The translations under genes were made by a program, and so were the position numbers. A stretch of DNA of 64,000 nucleotides, from NCBI GenBank assembly GCA_009776445.1, contig WRNV01000001.1:1-64000 (forward strand). The letters are read 5' to 3'. Shown here in pieces: positions 28,766 through 38,207 of the stretch (its first letter is position 1; each line of letters begins with the position of its first letter). Below the pieces are notes generated by a model that saw only the letters and a program-made list of their open reading frames with translations, did not search any database and was not told the DNA's origin. This stretch comes from Oscillospiraceae bacterium. GTDB taxonomy: Bacteria > Bacillota > Clostridia > Oscillospirales > Oscillospiraceae.

Positions 28766-28896
28766 TGGCGCTCCTCCTTACCATTGTGTTTTCAATATCC
28801 TTACTTTACCAAATATGAAGTGTAACGTCAATAAGCAATTCATAAAATTCATAAAAGACGCATGATGCACAGAGGTTTAGCGCTAGCTTATTCTTT

Positions 28897-29847
28897 CTAC
28901 GCTCCACCGGTTTTTGACATAGCGAAAGGTTTTTGTAATAAATCGCTTCTGTTGTATGCAATGACAAGCTCACTCGACCCAATAGCGTAATAAAACGTGT
29001 ATTGATGGAAGTATATATGTACACCGTCGCTGGAAAGCCAGAAAACAGCGTTGTCTCCACACTGTTCCTTAACGGATAGCTCAAAATAAGAATTGTATTG
29101 ACCGTCTTCATATCCGAGTGCCATCTCGTCGAGTCCATCGCCCAACGCGCTGTGATAGTTGATATATTCATTGTATAGAACTTCAGTAATGTCATCCTCG
29201 CTTATACTGAAAACATCGTAAATTGACAGAAGCCCGCCGGTGCTTACGTCAAATACGCGGCCGGACAGTTCATAGCTTCCATGCGCGCCAAGGGCGTCCC
29301 AATCCGCGTAGCAAACGAACGAGATATATTTGTTGATCCGATAGCTTTCTTCCCATACATCCAAGCTACCGCCGACCCTTCCCGCTTGCGCCTCGCTATA
29401 CACGTATCCCTCGCGGCTGTCATACGCTTCAGGCAAATAATCAAAATCGTCAAGATTGTAGCCCTTAAGGTCGTTTTCAAACACTTCGTTCATTCTGCGA
29501 GAGCTTGCGCCTTCTCCGGCAAACACAGGTTGAAGAACTTCGTTTCGAGCCAGAAGGACGCCATCGTCGGCGCGCAATTCCTGGTATAGCGTCTGCTTTA
29601 TCTCATACTCGGGTATTTTATCAATCGTAGCGTCACTGTCGATTTTGTCCGGAAGCGGTGACGGATCTTCATTGTTGTCGACTGTATCCTGGATATCGAT
29701 TTCGTCGTCGATGCTCTCAGGCGGTTCATCAGCGATGCTGTCAGGCGGTTCGTCGTTGGGTGTTGAAGTGCCTAAATTTACGCATGACATAGCGGTAGCC
29801 AACATGAGTATGATTGCAAGCGCAATCGTAGCAATTCGCATTTTCAT
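28897..29847 (-). CDS. Lipoprotein with DUF4163/DUF3298 (RsiV/PdaC-like) domains
   Basis: 316 residues. N-terminal lipoprotein signal with lipobox LATAMSC (Cys at about 22) and then a long acidic, Pro-rich linker (30-90). The folded part (95-300) has the DUF4163 then DUF3298 pattern: YPEYEIK-like strand, SRRMNEVFENDLKGY, SFVCYADWDALGAHGSYELSGRVFDVSTGGLLSIYDVF, and FWLSSDGVHIYFHQYTFYYAIGSSELVI, as in RsiV anti-sigma factors and PdaC-type deacetylases. No deacetylase or anti-sigma helix is present, so it is a sensor-like or binding protein of unknown ligand. ATG at 29847 preceded by AAGGAGG. Confidence 0.75.
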   Translation of the reverse strand: MKMRIATIALAIILMLATAMSCVNLGTSTPNDEPPDSIADEPPESIDDEIDIQDTVDNNEDPSPLPDKIDSDATIDKIPEYEIKQTLYQELRADDGVLLARNEVLQPVFAGEGASSRRMNEVFENDLKGYNLDDFDYLPEAYDSREGYVYSEAQAGRVGGSLDVWEESYRINKYISFVCYADWDALGAHGSYELSGRVFDVSTGGLLSIYDVFSISEDDITEVLYNEYINYHSALGDGLDEMALGYEDGQYNSYFELSVKEQCGDNAVFWLSSDGVHIYFHQYTFYYAIGSSELVIAYNRSDLLQKPFAMSKTGGA

Positions 29848-29877
29848 TTTCGTTCCTCCTTGTATTTTTAATCCATT

Positions 29878-29908
29878 AGTGAACACGGGAACCGTCCCCG
29901 TGCTCACT
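29878..29908. repeat. Inverted repeat at the end of the 29.9-kb small gene
   Basis: AGTGA-CACGGG pairs with CCCGTG-TCACT around ACCGT; it overlaps the last codons of the small minus-strand gene and lies upstream of the lipoprotein gene, where it could act as a weak terminator. Confidence 0.4.
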
Positions 29909-30113
29909 CATCATGTTCTTTCAGCCTCTTTGCGTAACTTGATAAGCACCGATTCATGATTTCTTCCGGCCTTACTCCGTTTTGTTTTCCGATATCACAA
30001 AAAATCTTATAAACTTCGTGTCTTACAGCTACAACAACTTCTTTATTCAACTTGGAGTAATAGGGATTCTTTATAGCTCCCTTGAAGTCCTCCACAGTGT
30101 ATTCAGCTTTCAT
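29904..30113 (-). CDS. Small hypothetical protein
   Basis: 69 residues, mostly helical and charged (YTVEDFKGAIKNPYYSKLNKEVVVAVRHEVYKIFCDIGKQNGVRPEEIMNR in pieces). I do not recognise the family. GVRPEEIMNRCLSSYAKRL at the end could be a DNA-binding or antitoxin-like helix. The ATG at 30113 has GGAGG seven bases upstream; an ORF extension to 30164 lacks one. Directly downstream of mutS2 with no toxin partner visible. Confidence 0.6.
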   Translation of the reverse strand: MKAEYTVEDFKGAIKNPYYSKLNKEVVVAVRHEVYKIFCDIGKQNGVRPEEIMNRCLSSYAKRLKEHDE

Positions 30114-30163
30114 AACCGAAACCTCCATAATATATTTTACTCTCATTCCGATCTTCATCTTCA

Positions 30164-32548
30164 CTATAGCTCTATTATCGTGACGCCGTCTTCGCCTTCA
30201 CCGTAGCGCCCTAGGCGGAACGATTTTATTGCTCGTTGCTCGCGCTTTAGCGCCTGGTGTACAGCCTGTCGCAGAGCGCCGGTCCCTTTGCCGTGTATCA
30301 CCGTCACTGTGTTGAGTTTGGCCATGCGCGCGTTATCCAGGAAACGTTCAAAAACCGGTATTGCTTCGTCTATCACCATACCTCGTATGTCCAGCTCAGG
30401 TTTCGCGACCAGGTCGCGCAACTTCGCTTCCGATTTATCAAGTTGCTTTTTTATTTCCGGTTGTTGCACCGTTTCGACAAGGGTTACTTCGTCTTTGCGG
30501 GCGGTAATTTTCATTATGCCGGCCTGTAGGGAAAGCACGCCTTCCGGGCTGACCGAAATGACGTCCGCGAATGTCCCTAGGCTCCTGAGCTTGACTTTAT
30601 CCCCTGGGACCGGATCGCGCTCGGGCGGCGCGTCTTCCTCCTCTTGGTCAGCATTGCTGTCCATCGAGTCCACCGCTTCGTTGAGCTTCCTAAATAGCTC
30701 AGCTTTCTCTTCATTGAGCCTTTGCCAGTTTTCGTCAGCCACAGCCTTACGGCGCATCTCGCCGAGTTCATCCATCACCGACTCCGCCGCCTTCCGGGCC
30801 TCGTCCAGTATCCGCGCAGCTTCCCGTTTAGCTATCGTTTCCGCTTTTTCCCGTTTGCGGTTTAGACGGTTGTTTAATTCATCTGCTTTCCGCTTGCTTT
30901 CTTCGGCGTCGCGCAGAAGCTTTCCTGTTTCGAGCCTTTCCCCTTCCAGGGCTACGCGTGTCGCTTCGAGGTTTGCCAATATGTCTTCAAACGCGGCGTT
31001 TTCAGTGTTGACGCGGCTTTTGGCGCCCTCAATCACTTCCTCAGGCAGCCCAAGTCGTTTGGAAATAGCGAATGCGTTGGATTTCCCAGGTATCCCTGTT
31101 ATCAGCCTGTATGTCGGCCTGAGCGTCTCAACGTCGAACTCACACGAGGCGTTGACGACGCCCTTTTGTGTAAGTGCGTACGTCTTAAGCTCCACGTAAT
31201 GCGTCGTCGCGGCAATGAGAGCTCCTTTATTCCTCGCGTATTCGATGATCGCTATCGCTAACGCGGCGCCTTCGACAGGGTCTGTACCCGCGCCCAATTC
31301 ATCGAACAATAGCATCGTATTCGCTTCGCAATCCTTAAGAATACCGACGATATTAGTCATATGTGAGGAAAATGTCGACAAAGACTGTTCAATTGACTGT
31401 TCATCGCCAATATCCGCCAATATCTCGTCGAAAACAGGCACGACACTTCCTTCGTCGGCAGGGATGTGTAAACCGCACTGGGCCATTGCGCATAGCAGCC
31501 CCAACGTTTTTAGCGCCACGGTCTTTCCGCCCGTATTAGGCCCGGTTATGACGAGCGTGTCGAATTCGCCGCCGATCAGTATATCGATCGGGACCGCTTC
31601 CTTCGGGGGCAAGAGCGGATGTCGCGCGTTTCTGAGCCTTACGCGTGTTTCCGTCGATATCGTCGGCTCTACCGCGTTTAGTTTTAGCGACAGCTTAGCT
31701 TTAGCAAATATATGGTCAAGTGTCGTCAACGCTTCAAAGTCTCCCGCTATATCGTCGCCGCAATCCGCGACGTTAGCTGAAAGCTCCGCCAGTATTCGCT
31801 CTATTTCCTGTTTCTCCTTTGCCTCTAATTCCCGCAATTCGTTGTTGATTTGCACTACCGCGAGCGGTTCGATAAACTGCGTCGCCCCGGATGAGGATAT
31901 GTCATGTACAAGACCGGGCACGGCTGATTTGAACTCAGCTTTTACCGGGACTACGTATCTGCCGTTCTTTATTGTTATGATAGGTTCCTGAAGCGCTTTT
32001 GAATATGCTGGCGAGGTGATGATTTTATTGAGCGTCTGCCTTATTTTGTCCCCTGCGATCCGTATATGTCTTCTAATATCTGACAATTCGCTGCTTGCCG
32101 AGTCGGCAATTTCTTCTTCCGCGATTATCGCTGATGATATCTTCTCTTCGAGGAATTTATTTGAGCTTAGCGAGTTGAACAAATAGTCGATAGCGGTTTT
32201 GCCATTTTCTTTTTCCCATGAAGCGTGATAGGATATCGCCATGATAGAAGCATGGAGGAGCGACGCGATATCAAGGAGTTCCCTAGTGTTAAGCGTACCC
32301 CCGACCGCGGCGCGCCTTAGCGCTCCACGGATATCTCTTATTCCTGAAAATGGTGGGCCGCTTCTTAGCGCCATCATTTTTTTGGCGGATGTCGTTTCCT
32401 CAAGGCGGCTTTTCACAGCGTATGTATCGCCCGACGGAAGAAGTGAGCGAGCCGCGCTCTTTGCGGTTTCGCTGACAGCCTCGGCCGCGAGCATGTCAAG
32501 AATGTCTGGCAATTCAAGTATTCTCAAAGATTTCTCATATTGTGTCAT
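30164..32548 (-). CDS. mutS2: MutS2 (Smr-domain endonuclease / ribosome rescue factor)
   Basis: 794 residues. Central MutS-like core with Walker A GPNTGGKT near 337 and LLFDELGAGTDPVEGAALA (Walker B). Long coiled coil at about 505-620 (Glu/Lys/Arg-rich). KOW-like strands near 640. C-terminal Smr nuclease domain (LDIRGMVIDEAIPVFERFL, HGKGTGALR). MutS2 suppresses recombination in some species and in Bacillus rescues collided ribosomes. Its ATG overlaps the recO stop by four bases. Confidence 0.95.
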   Translation of the reverse strand: MTQYEKSLRILELPDILDMLAAEAVSETAKSAARSLLPSGDTYAVKSRLEETTSAKKMMALRSGPPFSGIRDIRGALRRAAVGGTLNTRELLDIASLLHASIMAISYHASWEKENGKTAIDYLFNSLSSNKFLEEKISSAIIAEEEIADSASSELSDIRRHIRIAGDKIRQTLNKIITSPAYSKALQEPIITIKNGRYVVPVKAEFKSAVPGLVHDISSSGATQFIEPLAVVQINNELRELEAKEKQEIERILAELSANVADCGDDIAGDFEALTTLDHIFAKAKLSLKLNAVEPTISTETRVRLRNARHPLLPPKEAVPIDILIGGEFDTLVITGPNTGGKTVALKTLGLLCAMAQCGLHIPADEGSVVPVFDEILADIGDEQSIEQSLSTFSSHMTNIVGILKDCEANTMLLFDELGAGTDPVEGAALAIAIIEYARNKGALIAATTHYVELKTYALTQKGVVNASCEFDVETLRPTYRLITGIPGKSNAFAISKRLGLPEEVIEGAKSRVNTENAAFEDILANLEATRVALEGERLETGKLLRDAEESKRKADELNNRLNRKREKAETIAKREAARILDEARKAAESVMDELGEMRRKAVADENWQRLNEEKAELFRKLNEAVDSMDSNADQEEEDAPPERDPVPGDKVKLRSLGTFADVISVSPEGVLSLQAGIMKITARKDEVTLVETVQQPEIKKQLDKSEAKLRDLVAKPELDIRGMVIDEAIPVFERFLDNARMAKLNTVTVIHGKGTGALRQAVHQALKREQRAIKSFRLGRYGEGEDGVTIIEL

Positions 32549-33306
32549 TTGGCTATTTCCTTATAATAATCCAATGTGCGGAAACGGCGGTCGAGCTGGA
32601 CGATAAGAAATTCCTCCGTAGCGGCCGCTAGTTCGCGCAGGGCGGCTTCACCAAGGGAAAATGAGAAAAGTTTTTTGGGATCGCAGTTTATAATGTACCT
32701 GGCTGCGCTAATAGCGCCCCGGTTGAGCGCGATCCCGTCCTGTGACATATTTGATATCGGGTCGGAATGCTTGCAACCACCGCAAACGATCGTCCCTTCG
32801 ACAAGATCAAGGTGCGCCCGCTCCATATCACGGCGTCCGCATAGTCGGCAACTTTCAATTTGAGGGGTGAAACCCGAGATAGCCATTAACCTTAATTCAA
32901 ACGCCGGTTTTACATACTCAGGCGTTTTAATTTTCTCGCTGAGCGCGAATAGTCCATTGAGGCATAACGCAAGAAGATCAGGGTTGGGGCAATCCTCGTC
33001 CGCTACCGTTTCCGCCAATTCTGCGAAATAGGCGCCAAGCGCAAGAAGCGCAATATCGTCCCTTAGTCCGATAAACTGCTCGACACTCCTTGCCTCGGTG
33101 AGCGTCCATCTGTCCCGGCTGCAATAAATTGTCATTTCAGAAAAAGCCAGCAATTGCGTCGTTGCCATAAGCTTGCTATTTTTACGTAGAGCGCCGCGCG
33201 CGGATACTGTCAGTTTGCCCTCGTCCCCTGTCAGAACCGTCAGTATTTTGCTTGAATCCTTGTAAGCTGTTTCACGCAGTACAAGCCCCGTCGTGTTAAT
33301 ATACAT
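32545..33306 (-). CDS. recO: DNA repair protein RecO
   Basis: Recombination mediator that works with RecR and RecF to load RecA. 253 residues: N-terminal OB fold (TTGLVLRETAYKDSSKILTVLT), helical middle, and a four-cysteine zinc site CRLCGR ... CGGC at about 147-175. Overlaps mutS2 by four bases and follows era by 35 bases, the usual era-recO order. Only a weak ribosome site (AAAGTG) precedes it. Confidence 0.93.
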   Translation of the reverse strand: MYINTTGLVLRETAYKDSSKILTVLTGDEGKLTVSARGALRKNSKLMATTQLLAFSEMTIYCSRDRWTLTEARSVEQFIGLRDDIALLALGAYFAELAETVADEDCPNPDLLALCLNGLFALSEKIKTPEYVKPAFELRLMAISGFTPQIESCRLCGRRDMERAHLDLVEGTIVCGGCKHSDPISNMSQDGIALNRGAISAARYIINCDPKKLFSFSLGEAALRELAAATEEFLIVQLDRRFRTLDYYKEIAK

Positions 33307-33341
33307 CTCTATACACTTTACTTGTAACTATTAAGTTAACT

Positions 33342-34232
33342 TTACTTTGTATATCCAAAGTTTTTTATCATTGTCCCACTGTCGCGCCAGTTTTCCTTGA
33401 CCTTGACCCACGTTTGCAGAAAAACCTTCGTTCCCATGAAAACCTCGATATCCATCCGGGCCATTTCGCCAACTTTTTTCAGCATCGCGCCGTTTTTTCC
33501 TATGATCATCCCTTTATGACTTTTCTTTTCACAATAGATCGTAGCGTCGATATCTATCATTTCACTGTTGTCGCGCTCAGAGAATTTATCGATCTCGACA
33601 GCCGTCCCGTGCGGTATCTCGTGGTCCAAGCAAAAAAGGAGTTTTTCCCTTATTATCTCAGCTATTATCTGTTTTTCAGGTTGGTCGGTAATCATTCCGT
33701 CCGGGAACAGTTGAGGCCCTTCTTTGGAGTATCTTTCGAACACCTCAAGCAGGCTAGGTATTCCGTCGCCGTTTTTTGCCGATATTGGTATGATCGAGTC
33801 GAACCCATAACGCCTCGAATAGCGCTCTATTATCGGCAGAGTTAAGTCGACCCTGATGGTGTCGATCTTGTTTATAATCAGGACGGCTGGCGTTCCCGTA
33901 CGGCTTATATGGTCGATGAGCATTTCCTCTTGCGGCCCTATGTTGTCGATCGGTTCGACCATGATAGCCACCGCGTCCACATCGATAACACTTTCTTTAA
34001 CGACGCCGACCATATATTCGCCCAGTAGTGTCCGGGCTTTGTGAAATCCTGGCGTATCGAGCAGAATCATCTGTGTCTCGCCGTGAGTAAGCACCCCGCG
34101 TATCCTGTTTCGCGTCGTCTGGGGTTTTGGCGACACGATCGCGATTTTCTCTCCTGCAAGTGCATTAGTGAGAGTCGATTTGCCTACGTTTGACCTGCCT
34201 GCTATCGTTATCATCGCGGTTTTATTAATCAT
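33342..34232 (-). CDS. era: GTPase Era
   Basis: Ribosome-assembly GTPase that binds the 3' end of 16S rRNA. 296 residues: G1 GRSNVGKS (Pro usually in place of Ser), G2 region TTRNRIRG, G3 DTPG, G4 NKID. The C-terminal KH domain has GKNGAMLKKVGEMARMDIE and the VFLQTWVKVKENWRD ending. Overlaps ybeY by eight bases; AGGG lies eight bases before the ATG. Confidence 0.95.
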   Translation of the reverse strand: MINKTAMITIAGRSNVGKSTLTNALAGEKIAIVSPKPQTTRNRIRGVLTHGETQMILLDTPGFHKARTLLGEYMVGVVKESVIDVDAVAIMVEPIDNIGPQEEMLIDHISRTGTPAVLIINKIDTIRVDLTLPIIERYSRRYGFDSIIPISAKNGDGIPSLLEVFERYSKEGPQLFPDGMITDQPEKQIIAEIIREKLLFCLDHEIPHGTAVEIDKFSERDNSEMIDIDATIYCEKKSHKGMIIGKNGAMLKKVGEMARMDIEVFMGTKVFLQTWVKVKENWRDSGTMIKNFGYTK

Positions 34233-34722
34233 CTGAATACCCTAATTCCCACATTATCCGCTTCTCGCTCTCGCGCATATTTCTTGCTTCCGTTTCATCT
34301 CCATAATGGTCGTATCCCAGCAAGTGCAGCACTGAATGTATTGTCAGGTAAACAGTTTCCCGCTCGCGCGTATGCATAAGTTTATGCGCCTGTTTGCCCA
34401 CGCGTTCCGCAGAGATGACGATTTCTCCCAGTGGCAATAACCCTGTAGCGAGGTCGATCATATCAGGAGTTGCACTGAACCTGCCTGGTAGAAACACATG
34501 CATTGGAAAAGACAGCACATCGGTAGATTTGTCGATCCCGCGGAATTCTTTGTTTAGTTTGCGAATTTCCTTATTGTTCGTAATAAGCACGCTAATCTCG
34601 CATGGCACGTCCACGCCTTCAACATTTAGCGTTATCCAGACGCACCTTTTTATCAGCGGTATAAATAACCTGTCCGTTTTCTTTACCCCGCTATGGCGGG
34701 CTACTATCTTATGTTCGCTCAT
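34225..34722 (-). CDS. ybeY: Endoribonuclease YbeY
   Basis: Zinc-dependent rRNA maturation endonuclease, 165 residues. The zinc motif HSVLHLLGYDH (H-x3-H-x5-H) is intact near 130, with the conserved NKEFRGIDKSTDVLSFP segment near 53 and LGEIVIS. Overlaps phoH upstream and era downstream, a standard phoH-ybeY-era group. No dgkA or cdd between ybeY and era here. Confidence 0.95.
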   Translation of the reverse strand: MSEHKIVARHSGVKKTDRLFIPLIKRCVWITLNVEGVDVPCEISVLITNNKEIRKLNKEFRGIDKSTDVLSFPMHVFLPGRFSATPDMIDLATGLLPLGEIVISAERVGKQAHKLMHTRERETVYLTIHSVLHLLGYDHYGDETEARNMRESEKRIMWELGYSDD

Positions 34723-35741
34723 TTTTGTTTAATCTCACGTCCTATCTTTCCATGATCCGTTTTTACAGTGGATTCCGCGCTTGCTCGTGGCTTTTTCCCG
34801 CGTTTGTCATATGCCTCGATAATTTTCGATACAAGTTCATGCCGGACGACGTCCGCTGAAGTCAGGGTGCATATTTCTATATCGGGGATGTTATCCAACA
34901 CCTTCATCGCGTCGCGTAGCCCGCTAGTTTTGTCGGGGGGCAGGTCGATTTGCGTTATGTCTCCCGTGACGACGATTTTTGAGCCAAAGCCCATCCTTGT
35001 TAGGAACATCTTCATCTGCTCGCGCGAGGTGTTTTGAGCCTCGTCGAGTATGATGAACGCGTCGTCGAGCGTCCTTCCGCGCATGTACGCGAGCGGCGCG
35101 ACCTCGATATTTCCACGCTCAAGGTACTTGTTATACGTATCGGCGCCCAGGAGTTCAAAGAGCGCGTCATACAACGGGCGTAGGTATGGGTCCACTTTGC
35201 TTTGCAGGTCGCCGGGCAGAAACCCCAGCCTTTCACCCGCTTCGACAGCGGGGCGGGTTAGGATTATTCTGTTTACCGACTTGCTTCGAAACGCCGCGAC
35301 CGCCGCCGCGACCGCCAGGTATGTTTTCCCTGTTCCTGCCGGTCCGATCGCGAGCGTAACGCTATTTTTCATGATCGCGTCGATGTATTTTCTTTGCCCC
35401 AGCGTTTTGGCCTTGACCGGTTTTCCTTTTGCTGATATGCATACCACATCGCGCGTAATCTCGCTTATTTTGTCGTCCTTGCCGTCTTTGACAAGGCTGA
35501 TGATGTATCGTACGCTGTGGGCGTCGATTTGTTCGCCCTTGGCCGCTAGAGTAAGCAAGCCGTTTATCGCGTGTTCCGCATAATACGCGTTTTCATCATT
35601 TCCTGATATGTTCAGTTCCGAGTTTCTATCTGTAATCTTAACGTTTAGGTCGTTTTCGATAATTCTGAGGTTCTCATCGAAAGACCCAAAGACGCTGATA
35701 ATGTTTTCAAGCCTGTCGACACTCATTGTCTTATCGCCCAT
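34719..35741 (-). CDS. PhoH-family ATPase (YbeZ-like)
   Basis: 340 residues. PhoH P-loop ATPase domain with GPAGTGKTYLA near 138, RPAVEAGERLGFLPGD, Walker B FIILDEAQN near 242 and VTGDITQIDLP. N-terminal segment has the KH-like strand ENDLNVKITDRNSELNI. Considered a partner of YbeY in RNA metabolism. Shares a four-base overlap with ybeY. Start at 35741 is preceded by AGGAG ten bases upstream. Confidence 0.92.
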   Translation of the reverse strand: MGDKTMSVDRLENIISVFGSFDENLRIIENDLNVKITDRNSELNISGNDENAYYAEHAINGLLTLAAKGEQIDAHSVRYIISLVKDGKDDKISEITRDVVCISAKGKPVKAKTLGQRKYIDAIMKNSVTLAIGPAGTGKTYLAVAAAVAAFRSKSVNRIILTRPAVEAGERLGFLPGDLQSKVDPYLRPLYDALFELLGADTYNKYLERGNIEVAPLAYMRGRTLDDAFIILDEAQNTSREQMKMFLTRMGFGSKIVVTGDITQIDLPPDKTSGLRDAMKVLDNIPDIEICTLTSADVVRHELVSKIIEAYDKRGKKPRASAESTVKTDHGKIGREIKQK

Positions 35742-35868
35742 TCATCAATAACTCCTTCCATACTTGTGGTCAAATATCCGCTTACAGTAATTCTATCACA
35801 TCTGAGGTGATAAATTCCAGTGTTTAGGACTAAATAGTTATTGTATTTGCTACTTCTTTGCAATTGTT

Positions 35869-35993
35869 CAGAGGGTATCCAAAAAACTCGCAATGGTTAC
35901 AGGCTCCGTACACAAGTTTAGCCCATTGTACATGTTTTCACCGCAGTGCCAGTGCGTTGCCTTTAACCAACCTGTGTTTTTGGATGCCCTCTG
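35869..35993 (-). mobile_element. MITE-like element, copy B
   Basis: 125 bp, opposite orientation to copy A. Left end CAGAGGGTATCCAAAAAA, right end the complement of CAGAGGGCATCCAAAAAC. Ends eight bases from the rqcH stop and fills most of the phoH-rqcH gap. Confidence 0.85.
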
Positions 35994-36001
35994 GACTGCA
36001 A

Positions 36002-37759
36002 CTACTTCTTTAGCCGCGAAACCAATTCTTCGTCCGGCGTCGCTATTATTGTCTTGTAGTCCGTATAAATCACCATCCCTGGCCGCCCGCCCGGTCGCCT
36101 TTTTACATGTTTGACCAGCGTGTAATCGACAGGGGTTTTGCCGCTATCGCGCGCTGAAGAATAATAAGCCGCAATGGACGCCGCCTCGTTGAGCGAGGCC
36201 GCGTCCGGTGGTTCGCCGTCGCATGAAATTATCACATGTGCGCCATGGGACTTTTGCGCGTGAAGCCAAATGTCTGATCTCGCGGCAGCCTTAAGTGTCA
36301 GCTTGTCATTTTGAGTATTGTTCCTGCCCGCAAAAATCCGCATCCCTGTGGACGACTCAAACCGCGTCGGCTCTGATTCGACCGGTTTGTCTTTTGCACT
36401 TTTCTGTGATTTGATATACCCTGTACGCATAAGCTCGCTCCGGATTTCGCTTAAACCGCTCTCGCTGTCCGTGAGCTTGATCTCTTCAAGGACACTCGAT
36501 AGATACTCCAACTCGCTTTCACCCAACTGTATCTGTTCTGACAGAAACTTCAGCGCGTTTTTTGCTTTCGAGTAGTCCTTATAATATTTCTCCGCGTTCT
36601 GCTTTGGCGACTTTCGCGTATCCAGCGCGATCTCACGCCACCCTCCATCCTCTGAATAGAAGTCTTCCGCGCGCAGGACGCTGTGCCCCTTTTTCATCAG
36701 GTGCAGATTAGCCATAATTATATCGCCGCATTCTCTATACCAGTCGCGGTTATTCGTATTATTTAGTTCTTCCCGCTGCAGCGAGAGTTTGCGAATAAGC
36801 CTGTCGCGCGCTGTTGAGACAGTCCTGGACGTCGCCGCCGCCCGCTGGCTCTGACGCAAGATCTGCGCCGAACGTGTATAATATTCGTCGAGCAATTTTG
36901 AGAAGCTTTCATATCTTCTGATGTCCAGCGAGCTTTCATATTGCGTTATTCTGGTATATGAAAAATCTCTGGGGCTATTGTCAAAATCTATGATCATCCA
37001 AGGCTCAAATTTCCCGGATCCAGCTTGCTCCATAAGCGTAAAGAACGCGGTACAAAGAGCTTCCCCGCCGTCGTTTACCCTATTGACAAGCAAATCCAGC
37101 TCCCCGTATGCGCGCCACAAAATCTCACGGCATATAAGCGGAGATAGCGCCGCAAAGTTTGCTAGCAGCCACGCGTCGATCTGTTTTTCAGAGTGTTGGC
37201 TAAATAGTTCCCGCCACTTTTCGGCAGAAACGGACAATGGGTCCTGTTTTCCCTGTTGGGTGGGCGGCGGATGGTATATCAGCCCCGGAAGGACATAACG
37301 TTTTCCGAATGGTTCTCCGCCGTTATGCCTTACGCATCCAATGATCATTCCGCCGTCATCTGTAAGGATAATATTGGAACTGCGCCCTATTAGCTCTACA
37401 ATCAGATGTTTTTCCGAAACAAGGCCCATCGCGTCCTTTGCCTCAAGCGCTAAATCCAGCACCCGTTCCGCCGGCGGTTGCGTAATGTCGGTTATTCTAG
37501 CGCCGGTGATATGCTTTCTGAGCAGCATACAGAACATAGGCGGGGAACCTGGGTTTTCAAATTTATATTCGGTCAGATGCAAACGCGCGTCTCCTGTTCC
37601 GGATGATATCAGAAGGTTGCATGGCGGCGCGTCTCCGCCCCGGAGCGATAGGATTATTATATCCCGCTCCGGTTGCCGCACTTTGTCTACCTTCATGCCT
37701 ATTATCCGTCCGCGCAGCTCTTCCTTGACAGCCATAAGGCAAATTGCGTCCAGCGCCAT
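36002..37759 (-). CDS. rqcH: Ribosome quality-control factor RqcH (NFACT family)
   Basis: Binds stalled 50S subunits and recruits Ala-tRNA to add C-terminal alanine tails; formerly annotated as fibronectin-binding protein FbpA. 585 residues: NFACT-N (LMAVKEELRGRIIGMKVDKV..., DARLHLTE), helix-hairpin-helix and coiled-coil middle (280-420), NFACT-R at the C-terminus (DIWLHAQKSHGAHVII, KHVKRRPGGRPGMVIY). ATG follows the mrnC stop directly. Confidence 0.93.
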   Translation of the reverse strand: MALDAICLMAVKEELRGRIIGMKVDKVRQPERDIIILSLRGGDAPPCNLLISSGTGDARLHLTEYKFENPGSPPMFCMLLRKHITGARITDITQPPAERVLDLALEAKDAMGLVSEKHLIVELIGRSSNIILTDDGGMIIGCVRHNGGEPFGKRYVLPGLIYHPPPTQQGKQDPLSVSAEKWRELFSQHSEKQIDAWLLANFAALSPLICREILWRAYGELDLLVNRVNDGGEALCTAFFTLMEQAGSGKFEPWMIIDFDNSPRDFSYTRITQYESSLDIRRYESFSKLLDEYYTRSAQILRQSQRAAATSRTVSTARDRLIRKLSLQREELNNTNNRDWYRECGDIIMANLHLMKKGHSVLRAEDFYSEDGGWREIALDTRKSPKQNAEKYYKDYSKAKNALKFLSEQIQLGESELEYLSSVLEEIKLTDSESGLSEIRSELMRTGYIKSQKSAKDKPVESEPTRFESSTGMRIFAGRNNTQNDKLTLKAAARSDIWLHAQKSHGAHVIISCDGEPPDAASLNEAASIAAYYSSARDSGKTPVDYTLVKHVKRRPGGRPGMVIYTDYKTIIATPDEELVSRLKK

Positions 37760-38173
37760 TTATGTAACGACCTTATTTCTTTCAATGATAATATCAAAAA
37801 GTTCGCTCAACCGATCTGTGTCCCCTTTTAGGTATAAATAACCAAAAAGCGCTTCAATCCCTGTAGCGATGTGGTATTCCTCATATGTCGAAGCGCGCGG
37901 GACCGTATTGGCGTGCGCGTTGCGGCCGCGTTTGAACAGAGTCATTTCCTCCTCGCTGAGTTTCGGCAAAACACGATCCGCAGCTTCGGCTTGCGCCTTA
38001 GCGGAAACATAAGCTACAGTTCCGCCGTGGAGTTGCTTTGCAGTTGAGGTTCCCTGCTGGCATAACCATGTCCGGACCATCAACTCAAAAACCGCGTCCC
38101 CAACATGCGCCAATCCCAGCACGGATATCCCTCGCAGTTCACCGCTAAAATTTGGCCTTAAGTAATCGCTCAT
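37760..38173 (-). CDS. mrnC: Mini-ribonuclease 3
   Basis: RNase III-like catalytic domain without the dsRNA-binding domain; matures 23S rRNA. About 137 residues with VLGLAHVGDAVFELMVRTWL (catalytic acid in GDA) and FKRGRNAH, then EALFGYLYLKGD (second acidic site). ATG at 38173 has GGAGA seven bases ahead; upstream ATG at 38218 would overlap the yihY-like gene and lacks a site. cysS, its frequent neighbour, is absent. Confidence 0.9.
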   Translation of the reverse strand: MSDYLRPNFSGELRGISVLGLAHVGDAVFELMVRTWLCQQGTSTAKQLHGGTVAYVSAKAQAEAADRVLPKLSEEEMTLFKRGRNAHANTVPRASTYEEYHIATGIEALFGYLYLKGDTDRLSELFDIIIERNKVVT

Positions 38174-38207
38174 AATATCATCTCCACAGTGGTAAGAATA
38201 ACAATTG

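Noticed and set aside
30288..31991. Two long plus-strand open frames (303 and 258 codons) opposite mutS2
   Set aside because: Ser/Ala-rich shadow translations of a strongly recognised minus-strand gene; no ribosome sites or recognisable domains.
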